A DNA stretch of 64,000 nucleotides from Cryptomeria japonica. Taxonomy: Eukaryota; Streptophyta; Pinopsida; Cupressales; Cupressaceae. A program made the translations under genes and the position numbers. Positions 35,720 through 48,443 of the stretch are shown piece by piece. Under the pieces are notes generated by a model. The model had not been told where the DNA came from. It made no database searches and worked only from the letters and a program-made list of their open reading frames with translations. The stretch lies in assembly GCF_030272615.1 (NCBI RefSeq), contig NC_081415.1, forward strand, positions 420,604,257 to 420,668,256, read 5' to 3'. Within the stretch, counting starts at the first letter, position 1. Each line of letters starts with the position of its first letter.

Positions 35720-37880
35720 AGCTACAACATCAACACTAGGGGTTATCTTAGTACAACATGACACAAAAAGGAAGAGAGATCTAGTTACTATATCAGTCAT
35801 ACTTTAGTAGGGTGTGAGATTAAGTACACACCTATTCAATGTGCATGTATTGTTGTCGTTTTGACTTCACAAAATTTTTGACACTACATTTTAAACAATC
35901 AAACTAAGCTCATAGCAAAAATAGATCCTCTAAAATATCTCCTCAACAAAGCAATTATCATTAGTAGATTGGAAAAGTGGGTGATGATCCTCAATGAATT
36001 TGACATTGAATATGTTGATCAAAAAGCAATAAAAGAACAAGTGATATTGGATCAACTACCAAATGCTGCCACTATAGTAGACCATCCTTTAGTATCAAAC
36101 TTTCTTGATGAAGCAATGTTTAAAGTGACATGTACTCAATGGAAATTATATTTTGATGGATCCTTTACACAATAAGGTTTCAAAGAAAGAATTATTTTTA
36201 TCACACCTCAAGGGGAATGCCTCCCTAAGACCTATAGAATAAAATTTCCATGCACAAACAAAATTGTCAAATATGAAGCTCTCATCATAAGATTTTAGAC
36301 AACCATTAAATGGAACATTAAGAACTTTCATGGCCATGGTGATTCTTAGTTGGTTATGAGACAAATAAATGATGAGTACTTAACAAAGGATGGAAAAATT
36401 ATTCCCTACAAGAGGATGGTCAATAACTTGAAGGAGTATTTTGAAGTCATTGTGTTCAAGTAGACTCCTAGAGCACAAAAGAAAGAAGTTGATGCTATGG
36501 CTATCATCGAATTTATACTTGACATCTTTCGAAATATACAACAATGTGAGTTCTTGGTGGGACAACTTTTGATCCCCACTTTTGATATTCCCAAATCCAA
36601 ACTCCATGCAAAATTATTGCTCTTGATTCTTGTGGTACAAAGACATTTACAACTACCTTCATGACTGAATTATCTCAGTATTCCTATCAAAAAACCAATA
36701 GAAAACCTTCATGCACAAATCCTATCATTATGTTATCACCAAAGACACTCTATACTGATGAAGTTTTGATAATACTCTTCTCATACAGTCTCAACTCAAT
36801 AGAAGAAAAACAACTTTACACAAAGTATAAGATGGAATTTGTGGAGCTCATTTCAGTGATCCTACCCTAGCAAATAATCTTATGAGAACCATATATTACT
36901 AACCCACTATGGAATGAAATATCTATAGACATGTCAAGAAATGTCATCAATGTTAGATTCATGGAGATCTTATTCACTTACCAACACAAGAACTTCAACC
37001 GATTACATCTCCATGGCCCTTCTCCCAAGGGAGACTTGACCTCATAGGAATGATCCATCCTACTTCCTCCAAAGGCCATAAATTCACAATTACCACCATT
37101 GAGTATTTCATAAAGTGGATTGAAGATATTTCCCTGACATATGTCATCGACGAACAAATCTTAAAGTTTATCCTCAACTATATCATATGTCGATATAGTG
37201 GACCCCTTTTTATTGTCAACAATTGTACCTTCAAGAATCAAGATTCTTGTGAGCTTTGTGATAAATTTCATATCCAATACCATTTCTGCACCCCCTACTA
37301 TCAATAAATTAATGGTCAAGTTGAGGTGTCCAACAAGACCATACTGAAAAATCCTAAAAATAGATTATCGATGAAGCTGGTCACAACTGGCATATCCAAC
37401 TCAACACTACCTTATGGGCTTATTGTGTTAGCATTTGCACTCTCCTAGTGTCACACCATACTCCCTACTGTACAGATCAAAAGGTATCCTTCCTATTGAG
37501 GTTGATTTATCATATTTTAGGGGCTTAGTGCAACACTTTATTGATGATGAAGAATCCAAAATACATCAACTAGAATTACTAGATTATAAATGACAAAATG
37601 CCTTAAGCCACTTGAAAGATTATCAAAATCATATTTTTCATATCTATAATATGAGAGTTTTAGTTTGAAGCTTTTACATTGGTGAATTAGTCCTAAAATA
37701 GAACCATAACTATTAGCCTGATAGAGAGAAGCCAATAAAATTTGAGCCAAACTGGTTGGGTCCTTACATTGTTATAGCAAAATATGGATCTAGAGCATAG
37801 CAACTTGCTACTTCTGAAGGTGAACCACTTGCAAAGCCTATGAGTAACATGCACCTTCATAAGATCTACACATGAACCTT
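35720..37880 (+). pseudogene. pol: Tat-type pol remnant: RNase H, second RNase H, integrase (element B)
   Basis: The plus strand reads, with many stops and frame changes: an RNase H end (STLGVILVQHD, then EKWVMILNEFDIEYVDQK); a second, archaeal-like RNase H (WKLYFDGSFTQ, KYEALI, KWNIKNFHGHGDS); an integrase core (HPTSSKGHKFTITTIEYFIK to INGQVEVSNKTI); and an integrase tail near 37660-37875 (KPIKFEPNWLGPYVIAKYGS-type). It is homologous to element C pol. The Asp that should follow FIV in the integrase motif is Asn (FIVNNCTFKN), so catalysis was lost even apart from the stops. Confidence 0.85.
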
Positions 37881-39608
37881 GCAGGATTCCCTTCAAGAAT
37901 TTAAAAAATACAAATAAAATGCAAAAAAAGAATGTCACCTGGACAAAAACCTAGCAAATAGGCATCTTCTATAACCCCCAAAAAATTAGGTGAAAAAATA
38001 TTATAGGAACCACATATAGTAGGTCTTTCTCTTCTATCTATCATCATTCTATCTAATGTTCCACCTCATCCATAGTAAATGGAGCATACATCCTTCCATA
38101 ATAAATTCTCATATTCATCCATCAACTATAAAAAAATTCCACACCTATCATGGCCTAATATTTTTTAATGTTTAAGATCATATTCTTCCATCTCATGTCA
38201 TAATAGTATGTTCATCTTACCCATAGTGTAATAAATAGTCCTATATACCTGATTGGGAGCAATCCTTGACATAGGTTTTTCAGATTGGATCTTTGACATT
38301 ACATTAGAGGATAAAACACATTTGTTCCATCACAATCACCTTCATAGTCCATAAACCATAACAAAATTCACACACCACCATCCATCATTTGTAATAATCT
38401 GCCTCTCACAAAGACACCAACACTTTGACAAGACACAGACAAGATATCACACAAAACATTAACCTTGAAAAACCATAAATCAATAAACAAATTATCAAGC
38501 TATCCTATGACCTAACCAATTAATTTCCTTATCAACATTAGAAATCCTTATCAACTATCATTTATCTTACATAGGTTGTTGCATCATTGAAACTCGACAT
38601 TCATCTTATATAGGATGTTTCATTCCTAAAACTAGACATCATCCTATCAAAAAATTCGTATCTTTGGTAAGAAGATCTACATGGTTTTTGACTCATTTGG
38701 TTCAATGAGTCTTATATTTTTATTTGATTTATCTTATATCATACATTCATATGCTACTTGAGGATATCCACTAGTGATTAGAGGAGCGAGGATGGTTCAT
38801 GATCATAGTTTTTTATTTTTTTGTTTGTGATTTGCTCTGGCAATATTGTTGGGGAAACTAAGTTAATTGTGCATGATTGGGGTTCCATTTGACATAACCA
38901 AACATCACATGTAATTTATAGGTCACATAATTCTTTCTTACATTAGGATTAAATGATTTATGGTTACTTCCTCAAATATTCTGACAGGGTTTTATTGTTA
39001 CTTGTATGAGTCAAGGCACTCCTTGTTTGTAATGTGTCTATCTACGCAAAGGGGTAGCATCATCACCTTGGTTATTCTATACCTTGGTGCAAATATATAC
39101 ATTTATAACATAGAAATGCTCTATGATGATATTTTTGCACTAGCGATTTAGTAAAATTCAAGCTCAAAGTCTTATCATTTGATCAACATCCTATCGACCA
39201 ATAAATTATTCTATTTGATCAATCAAGAAAAAACTAAATCTAGTATTGATCAAACCTTGTTTATCATCAACTAAATTTCTTTGCTTCTTACTAAATTCGT
39301 TCTCACTAATAATTCTTCTAATCATCCTGGTAGTCATTCTAGTTGAGTGCTACCACACACAAAAACAAGTGCATCCTGCATGCATACACATATTAGCACA
39401 TTCATATAGATATAATATCATACACACAATTAATACGTCATCACATCCTACACATACATGTTAGGTCACTGCCATCATATAGAATCATAATCATAGTATT
39501 TCATTACATATTATAGTCTCATTGTACATAAGTGCATTAGAAAACATAGCTCATAACATCCTACATACATAAGCATGTTAGTGTCATCATAATCTATGCA
39601 TTTCATAG
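37881..39608. other. Non-coding interval, probably 3' UTR/LTR of element B
   Basis: A+T-rich, no gene, no repeat that I can pair. Its position after the integrase tail and before element C suggests the 3' end of B. Confidence 0.35.
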
Positions 39609-40834
39609 TGTGTTGACTTGAATTTCATCATCAGAATACTACCTGCACCATGTTAGCTTCACAAAATACAAAGGAATTGCTACATGTAATCCAAAATCAA
39701 CCAATGAAACTACCTGAAATACATATAAAATAAAAACACTATTATTACCTTCATGATTTATGTCTCATTGTGTCCTAACTCCACTGTTCCTAGTTGCAGA
39801 TGGTGTCCTCTCAGACAAGCACTGATAGCTTCCAAGATGGCATATGAAGAATGGACTGATAACTGATAGTTAACTAATACTATGATATGCAATACTAAAT
39901 GATTATGCTATTTGAGAAATACTAATGCTAAATGATTATGCTAAATTGCTTCAAGATTAAAACTCACAAATGCATAAGTTTTCACAAATGATTAAATTGC
40001 AAATTCACTTGAAGACTAACTCTTTCTCAACTCAAACTCCTGATTTTATAGACTTTGAGAGGATAAGATGGTGCGGCCTGGATCAACGGTCATGATCAGT
40101 TCTGTAGATTTGGATGGTTGTGAGCAAAGGTGAAGGTTGAGAGAAAGGTGGAAGGAGAAGACAAGTGTCACTCATCTCACCTTGATTGGGTTACTGACTG
40201 ACGGAATCTAGGGATGGTTGGAGAAGATTTGGGCATGAGAGGACAAGTGGACTCAAGTCCTTCCTAAGATGTAGGGATGTTGGAGGGAATATAGAAGAAA
40301 ATTTAAGAAATATGTGGACGTACACAATATTTCATTAAATTTGGAGGTTGGAGATAAATGATGAATTAATATTTAAGAAATATTAATATCTTTAGCCACA
40401 TGATTGATGAGTTGGCAAAGGAAAGATGAAGTGGAGATGGAAGGTGAGTTGGAAAAGAGATTAAATAATTTAATTTTTTTTTAATATTTGAGACTATAGG
40501 ATAGAAGAATAACCATTAGATATTAGATATTCAAATGATTGGAGGAAATAATTAAATATTAGATATTTAATTAACTCGATTAGAAGAATAATTAAATATT
40601 AGACATTTAATTAATTGGATTAGAATAATAATTAAATATTAGATATTTAATTAATTGAAGGAATAGGATAGATGAATTAATTAATAAAATATTTCAATTA
40701 AATTAATTAGTAGAAAGACACGAAATGAATTAAATAAATTAATCTTTTCAAATTAACTATTTAATAGAAGAATAAAAATTAAATAAATATTAAATATTTA
40801 TTTAATTGCTCATAGCCATTTTTATGTGTATACA
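39609..40834 (-). repeat. 3' LTR of element C
   Basis: 1226 bp, starting TGTATACACATAAAAATGGC and ending TTCAAGTCAACACA on the minus strand. It matches 63370-64000 over the visible part. A TATA box lies at 40041-40052. Palindromic TTAAATATTAGATATTTAA modules fill 40480-40805. Confidence 0.92.
40041..40052 (-). promoter_or_regulatory. TATA box of element C 3' LTR
   Basis: Minus-strand TCTATAAAATCA is identical in the 5' LTR at 63812-63823. Confidence 0.6.
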
Positions 40835-40857
40835 TTTTGCCCCTCTTTGAAATGATG
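40835..40857 (-). other. Polypurine tract of element C
   Basis: Minus-strand TCATTTCAAAGAGGGGCAAAA abuts the LTR's TGTATACA start and matches the PPT of element A. Confidence 0.85.
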
Positions 40858-42053
40858 TCAAGACAACATTGTTTCAAAGATTAAATCAAGTCTCGATAAT
40901 GTGCTTGATGGAAATTGAAAATCCTGATTGTGTGCCCCCTCGGGAGATTGATCGTGAAATTGTTGAAAAATTTAGATAAGCGATTGATCTCATGATAATT
41001 GAAAAGGTCTTTCGATTAAATTTATTTATGAAAAATAAATATAATTTCCCCATTGAAAAACATTAATTACCCTTCCAAAGAGTAAATATAAAATTAACCA
41101 AAGTTATTTTTAATTTCATTTGCATCGTTGGCAGCTTGTGAAGAGATTATCTTGGTGAGGTGGCAAAATAGTGATCCCGTTGGAGAACCATCGATTTGAG
41201 CGCATTTGACGATATCAGCGACCTCCTGAGTACGGGTATCCGGTATGTACCTTATCCTGAGCTTTTTTGCAACTTGTCGTACGATTTTCATGTTTGTTTA
41301 GCGCATTTTTGGTTATTCTTAATTTTTCATTTTTTGACAATTTTGGTTAGCATTTTTGTTTTCTATGTTAGCGCTTTTGTATGTAAAGTTAGCGCATCTG
41401 ATTTTTGTAGTGTATATGTTCATTTTGTTAGTGCATTTTTGATGAATGTTAGTGCTTTTTCTTTTAGTTTTTGCGCATTTGATGTTTAGGACAATACTTG
41501 ATTGTTTCACACTTTTGCAAAAAAGGTTCACGCATATGTTCGATTTAGCGTCTGTGTTCAATAGAATAGCGCTTTTGTTAAAAAAATTAGCACTTGCGTT
41601 TCAAATGAATTTGTTTGATGTTGTTCATGTTAAAATTCACTTTGATGATTAGATTTAGGCATTTTGATGCGAAATTGTGATGGATAGGTACTTGATTGAT
41701 TGATGTGATAACGTTGATTGATAGGATAAATGATTGATTGATTTGATTGGATAGATTAGCTCTAAGAAATCGATTTAGTTTTTGATGAAGAGCATAGTAG
41801 AGTTTGATTGAACTTAGTGATTGATAGAAAACCATGATTGATAGGTTTAGATTGATTTGATAGCCTGATTTTCTTCATTTGAAAAGATTTACAAATTGTT
41901 GATGTGATAGATTAGTGATCTCTTTGATTTGATAGATAGATGATTGATGATTGATCGAATTCTCTTGGTAAACATGAGAAACTTGATGTTCTCTAGTGTC
42001 GGGAGAAATTCCCAGTGATACGACACTTAGTGTCAGAGCTTACATAGGCAAAG
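40858..42053 (+). other. Region between PPT and the antisense gene, with inverted 21-bp array
   Basis: No gene. About 41295-41595 holds a 21-bp-period array (listed separately). 41680-42000 is rich in GATTGAT and TTGATAGAT repeats. It would form the 5' leader of the plus-strand mobile-domain transcript if that starts in or near the 3' LTR. Confidence 0.6.
41295..41595 (+). repeat. 21-bp-period array, 3' copy (inverted)
   Basis: The motif GTTAGCGCTTTTGT, or close variants, recurs with its core G at 41301, 41350, 41371, 41392, about 41411, 41431, 41452, 41473, 41548, 41569 and 41590. Most steps are 19-21 bp. It is the reverse complement of the array at 63010-63300. Confidence 0.8.
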
Positions 42054-44067
42054 GTGAGACATATAGATGCCTATGGATTACGCCACTTGTTATACATGCT
42101 TGATATTACCCATAATAGGGGATTGTTGATAGCTTTATTCGAGAGATGGCATAGTGAGCATAACACTTTCCACCTTCCCAGAGGTGAGATTAGTGTTACA
42201 CTTGAGGATGTCTACAAGATTCTCGACATCCCAGTGACCGGTGAGTTAGTTCAATATGATTTTCAGGATCCTGGAGGGATAGAGGCGTGCATAGCCATAT
42301 TTGGTGATGAGATCACTTCAAGAGGAGAGATTCGATGGGAGGATATGATTATGTATTACAAGACTCTCCCTGTGATTCTTGTAGGTTTAATTGGGGGATT
42401 CATCTATCTAGATAGGAGATCTTGAGGTTTTGTTGTTGGGTGGGGTGAGATTCTTCAGAGCATGATGCAGCATCAAACTCGATATGTGTGGGGTGTTTGT
42501 ATGTGAGATTTGTATCATGATCTTCATCAAGTTGTTTTCGATGAGAGTGTTAGTCTGTCGACAAGATGCACACTTTTGCAGATCTAGTGCTGTGAGCACA
42601 TTGCTATTACGCAACCTATTCATCATAGAGTTCGTGGTGAGAGGCAGCCATATGTTTATCTATATGTAGGTATCCTTACTTAGCATAAACTGGGGTAAGA
42701 TGGAGTATTGGTGTTGGGTTCTTGATTCACTGGATAGTGTTATTTGGAGACCTTATATTGATTGTGAGCCATGGATGGATGATGCACAAACATTACCATT
42801 TATTATGCAGAGTAGACATCTCATTGGTTAGACTCCATACATTGTTGAGAGACAGTTGATTAGTCGCATTATGAGACAATTTGGTATCATTCAGCCTATG
42901 CCTACTGGTGTCACGATATATGCACGATGGTACAGAGATAGGCGAGATTGGGGACCTTCTTTGTCATTTGAGATAGCACGTGCAGAGTTTCTGGCTACTC
43001 CTAGGGTAGCTTATAATATGAGATTGCACATTCTAGATCCTGGGGTTACTATAGATTATGCTTAGTATATACTTGCACACTCGTTTCCTCATATTACTGA
43101 TCTAACAGATACTCCTCCCAGCTCAGGAGATGAGGATGACGATTCAGATGATCTGATTATTAGGAGATGGAGACTGAGATAGAGACGAGATCTTAGAGCT
43201 ACTTAGGAGACCAGAGGGGATGGAGATGAGGGTGGAGATGGAGGTGGTGGTGGTAGGAGACCCAGATGGAGAGGAGGTCATTTGAGAGTCCATGGAGGAC
43301 CGTTTGGACTAGTTGGCAGGATTGGGAGACTTCTTCCTATGGGTGGGAGAGAGGTTGGATGAATTGGGAGGGATACTGGCAAGGCAGGGATGAGATCACC
43401 AAGAGGATTGCCCTCTATAGGAGGAGGCAAGATGATTGGGTGGGATGAGGGTTTTAGGAGAGGCATTGATTTCGGTCAGATTCAGTTAGACCCTAGAATT
43501 ATTATAGCTCATGGTGGAGAGGATGAGGATCCAAAGGATGTTGTTCCATTCATTAGACGATGGGTTTTGAGAGCTACTCGGACTGAGATTCCGGCAGGTG
43601 GACATGGAGGTGGAGATGAGGGGATTGGGGGTCATGTGCCTCAACAGGATGTGCTAGAGCAAGAGACCATGAATATTCTTAGAGCACAGATAGATCAGCT
43701 TAGAGAACATGTACAAACATTCATGACAAAGAGAGACAAAGCTATTAGGAGACAACAGGATACTCAGGGCCTCCTTGATCACATTCAACAGGTTGGATCG
43801 GGCACTCTCTCAGCTAATATTGTTAGAGCACTAGTTCAGGCTGGGAAGGAGACTTCCCATTGGCAATGATTATATGAGGATTTAGTTACAGAGAGCCAGA
43901 GAGCAGGTAGCTATCATACCACCGTGAGGATGGATACTAGCATCAATGGAGTCATGGGACCTCCTCAGAGGAGTAGTGATCATGGGAGACAGGCATTTGG
44001 AGGATCTTCTCACCCACAGCCATAGAGATAGACATAGTCAGGTGGTAGTGGTACAAGACAACCTTGA
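42054..44067 (+). pseudogene. Plant mobile domain protein gene, antisense within element C
   Basis: The first 124 codons are the start of a plant mobile domain: RHIDAYGLRHLLYML, LFERWHSEHNTFHLPRGEI, VTLEDVYKILDIPVTGE. After TGA 42423 the same frame continues (VGWGEILQSMMQHQTRYVWG, LYHDLHQVVFDESVSLS). A frameshift near 42680 leads to MEYW, then VIWRPYIDCEPW, RIMRQFGIIQPMPTGVTIYA and RDRRDWGPSL. An acidic, then Gly/Arg-rich C-terminal part with a short coiled coil (about 43660-43800) ends at TGA 44065-44067. The domain is known from the host proteins MAIN and MAIL1 and from several plant transposons. No clear ATG opens the frame. Opposite strand to gag-pol, between integrase and 3' LTR. Confidence 0.88.
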
Positions 44068-45965
44068 CTTGAATTTGTATTGATGAGGCACTTGTACTTT
44101 TGATCTGATATCATTGTATACTTGGACTTTTATTGTTTTATGATGATCTATATGCAGACATGGACTCTATATGATGATCTTTTATTATGCATGTTACTCT
44201 ATTTCATGATGATGATCTATATGCATTGATTATATGGATGATGTGATGATCTTTTCTCTTCATTATGATGATTCTTTATATGATGATGCAATGATAAATG
44301 TTTTTGATTTTTATATGCAAATGAGAATGATTACTAACTAAAATGACACGTTGATGAAATGATGCAAATACAATGATCTATATGGGAATGCAAATGAATG
44401 AGTGATTTTATTTCTCTTTTTTCTTTTGTAGGATGATGTAAATGCAAATGATCTACATGATATGTTTTTTATTTTTATATATAATGCTTATAATGATTAT
44501 GAATCTAAGTGCAAAGATGCAACTAAATGATCTTTAATGAACTTAAATGATAATGCAAATAATAATGATGATACACTATATGATTATTGAAATGCACTTA
44601 ATTGAATGCAAACTAATGCAATGATTAAATGAAATGGATGATGATAATTTAAATGATTCTAAAGATGAATGAACCTATAATGATCAAATGAAAATTGTTT
44701 TTTGTTTGTCCAAGTATACTCAATCTTTATTCATGACCGTTGATCTATGAATGAAATGAAATGCTTATAATGTAACTGACATTGAATGCTTATAATGCAG
44801 ATGAATAATGAGCTAATCTATAATGATCTAACTAAAAATGATACTGCTATTCTTCATATGTTATCTTGTAACAGTGCTTGATTTCATCATTGATCTTTTT
44901 AAAATGTTGTAAGAAAATACAAGCAACTTGACATAATGATTCAAGATGACCTAAGTATTTCTTACATGGATTTTGTTATAGCAAGTTTATACAAGTAACT
45001 TAATATAATGAATCAAGTTGACCTGAGTATGTCTTGCAGAACAGACAAGGATTATCTCCTTTCATGCATGACTTGGAACGTCCTCCTTGATCTTTTGTCG
45101 ATCATATCCTTAGACAATTACATACCTTAATAAGAGATAAACCACAGACAACAATCAAAGAAAATAATCATGCCCCATCATAGCTTCTCTAGTCATGGAC
45201 ATCCTTGAGTCGCATAGAGCACATGATTAGCAATAAAATTAAGATATAAACAACAAATCTTGTATGTCATTCACATGTTTTCATGGTCATTAACTGATAT
45301 AATCATCTTGATGAATGATCATTGATAATCTTTCATTACTTGCTGGTTGATTCTTTGTTTTCTGAGTTTCACAATTCAGTTGTTATAGGATGCCTTGATT
45401 TTCGTTGCTTTGTTTCTCGTTATCTATTTCAAAACCCTAGGTGTTTTTGTTTTTTCTAAGTTTTTTGAATGTTTTTTATTTTCAAAGATTCAAAAGATCA
45501 CCTTTGAAAAAGGAATAAGGATTGTGCCCTCAGCAGAAATAAAACTTTATTATGGATATATGAATTGATCAAGATCCAAACCATGGCGGGATACAAATGC
45601 AGATTGATAGATTTTGATAAAATCTGAGACAGTGACTACAACAAGTATGTCAAAGATTGATAATTGTTGGTAATTTTCATATTTCATGCTAATGGTTCAG
45701 AGCAATGGATGCGAAAGATGGAATGTATGAGATAGGATAAATGGAAGTGATAGATGCGATAGGATGGAGTGGATAGGTGCACAAAGCGATCTCTTAGATG
45801 GAAGAACTCACTTTTTTTAGATAGCGCCTATTCACCAGGTTTTCACCATCTAAATTTATTGCATTTTTTTCATATTTTGATTTAAATTTTTTTTTTTTTG
45901 CTTTCACTGTTTTATGCTTTTTAGGGATTTTCTGTTTTTTACTGATTTCTTCAGGACTTTATATC
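44068..45965. other. GATGAT-rich segment between integrase and the antisense gene
   Basis: No gene. 44100-44860 is built of irregular repeats of ATGATGATCTATATGCA, AATGATGATG and AATGCAAATGATCT. The rest is A+T-rich. Both converging genes end here, so it would hold both 3' ends. Confidence 0.6.
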
Positions 45966-48443
45966 TCAAGCATAGAATTTCTTGAGATGAATAGAATTGA
46001 TAGGTTCATCAAACCAATCACCTTCAAAGGTAGATAAATTGTATGCTCCTGAGCCATATGCTGCTACTATGACAAAAGGTCCTAGCCAATTTGGTTCAAA
46101 TTTACCCTTCTTTTCTCGTTCTTGCTGATTTCTTGGATTATCCCTTAGAACTATATCTCCAATTTGAAAAATGCATGGCTTGACTATGTGATTATAACTT
46201 CTTGCCATTCTCTATTGATATACTTTCAAATGATTTGTTGCATTTTGGTGACGTTCCTGGATCAACTCAAGTTCTTAGAGTCTAGAGACTTGTTGTTCTT
46301 CCTCTGGTATAAGACCTTTCAAGGAAACCTATAGAGAAGGTATCTCTACTTCTATGGGTAATATGACTTCTGATCCATAGACTAAGAAATATGGAGTTTC
46401 TTTCGTTGGTGTGCAGATGCTGGTTCGGTATGCCCAAAGAGTAGGATTTAGTTGAATGTGCCAATCTTTTCCAGCTTCATTGATTGTTTTCTTCAAGATT
46501 TTCAAGATAGTTTTGTTTGATGCCTCAACTTGACCATTTCCTTGTGGATAATATGGAGTAGAAAACCTATGTTGGATATAAAATTGCTAACATAGCTCCT
46601 TCACATCTTGATTCTTAAATGGTCTTCCATTATCAGTGATAATTCTCATAGGAACTCCATAGCGACAGATTATATAATTCAAGATGAATGATGATATTTG
46701 TTTTCCTATCACTTTTGTCAAAGGTATTGCTTCAATCCATTTAGTGAAATATTCAGTAGTAGTGAGAATGAAATTATGTTCATTAGAGGATGAAGGATTT
46801 ATCTTTCCTACCAAATCAAGGCCCCATTGATAAAATGGCCATGATTCGACCATAGGATACAATTCTTGTGCTGGTGTGTGAATGATATTCCCATGGATCT
46901 GACATTGTTTTCATTTCTTGGCATATGTGAATGAACCTCTCTCCATAGTAGGCCAATAGTAACCCATATGAAGAAGTTTCTTAGCCAGTGTTAATCCACT
47001 TGAGTGTGTGCCACAAATACTTGCGTGAACTTTGTTAATAACTTTCTCAGATTCTTTTTGTTCAAGACATCTCAATAAAGTACTATCTAGACCTCGCCTA
47101 TATAAGGTATCGACAATAATGGTATAGCGAGATGACTGATGAATAAATTTTCTTCTTTGATTGTGGGATAGGTTAGGAGGAAGGATATTCTCTTTTAAGT
47201 ACTGATAGGTTTGGCCGTATAAGGATTGACTAGTTCCCGATATATGGAAAATCATGTAGGTATGCTGGGATTGACTGGTAGGGGTTAATATATCTTTCAT
47301 GTGGAATTTGTAACCCTGTTGATTCTCTTGATTCTGCAAGAGAGATGCTATTGTAGCCATTGCATCTGCTGCTTTGTTCTCATTTCTTGGGATTTGAGTG
47401 AATGATACTTCTTCAAAGTGTTCTTTAAACTCTTCTACCAGCTGTTTGTAGGGCATGAGCTTGTCATCCTTAGTTTGATAATCATCATTTATTTGGTTTA
47501 TGATAAACTGTGAATCACCATAGACATGTAATTCCTTGATATTCCATTCAATAGTTATTTTGAGCCCAATAGTCAATGCTTCATATTCTGCAGTATTGTT
47601 TGTGCATGGAAACCACAATCTATATGATTTTGGAATTGTGTGTCTATGAGGTGTGATGAATAAAATTCCTGCACCTCATCCATATTGTGTATAAGAACCA
47701 TCAAAGTACAATTCCCAAAATTATGTACTTATTGTCAGAATGTCTGCATCAGGAAATTCAATGTACAATGGTATGTCATTTTATAAAGGTGCTTCATCTA
47801 ATTGATCAGTAATGACTTGTCCTTTGATAGATTTTTGATCAACATACTCTATATCAAATTCACTCAGTAACATAACCCATTTGGCTAGTCTGCCTGTCAA
47901 AATTGACTTGTTCAGCAAATACTTTAGTGGATCTATCTTTGCTATTAGTTTCACAGAATGAGCTAGCATATAATGTCACAGCTTCTGAGTTGCAAATACA
48001 ATGGCTAGACATGTCTTCTCTATTGATGTATAATTTAGTTCATAGCCAACAAGTGTTCTACTGATGTAATACACTGCTCTTTCTTTCCCTTCTTCATCAT
48101 GTTGTGCTAGGAGGGCACCTAATGATACATTTTTCACTGAGATATAGAGTAACAATTATTTCCCTTTGATTGGTGATACCAGTATTGGAGGATTCATGAG
48201 ATATTATTTGATTTGCGTAAAAGCCTCTTCACATTTTTGATCCCATTTGAATGGAACGTTCTTATGTAAAAGATGAGTGAATGGATGACATCTATCTGCT
48301 AATTGAGAGACAAATCTTGTAATTGATTGCAATCTTCCTTGTAAATATCGCAATTGACTTATGTTCTTGGGTGATTCCATTTCCATGATGGCTTTGACCT
48401 TTTCAGGATCTACTTCAATTTCGAGCTGATATAATGTACCCAA
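45966..48443 (-). pseudogene. pol: Element C RNase H, archaeal-like RNase H and integrase
   Basis: All in one frame with about ten in-frame stops. First RNase H (about 48200-47790): LLLYISVKNVSLGALLAQHD to GRLAKWVMLLSEFDIEYVDQ. Second RNase H (about 47725-47330): catalytic-type acids in YFDGSYTQYG, NNTAEYEAL, VYGDSQFIINQI and NENKAADAMA. Integrase: an HHCC zinc site whose first Cys is replaced by TGA 46911-46913; core motifs GLDLVGKINPSS, RIITDNGRPFKN and NGQVEASNKTI; and C-terminal tail FEPNWLGPFVIVAAYGSGAY ending at 45966. The order matches the Tat lineage. The second RNase H retains all four expected acidic residues. Confidence 0.9.

Noticed and set aside
35284-35807. Open frames up to 144 codons
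   Set aside because: Same microsatellite artefact; only the last ~30 codons of the plus frame ending at 35807 belong to a real RNase H remnant.
41094-41835. Short frames on both strands around the 21-bp array
   Set aside because: Multiple frames overlap and none resembles a family; the array explains the sequence.
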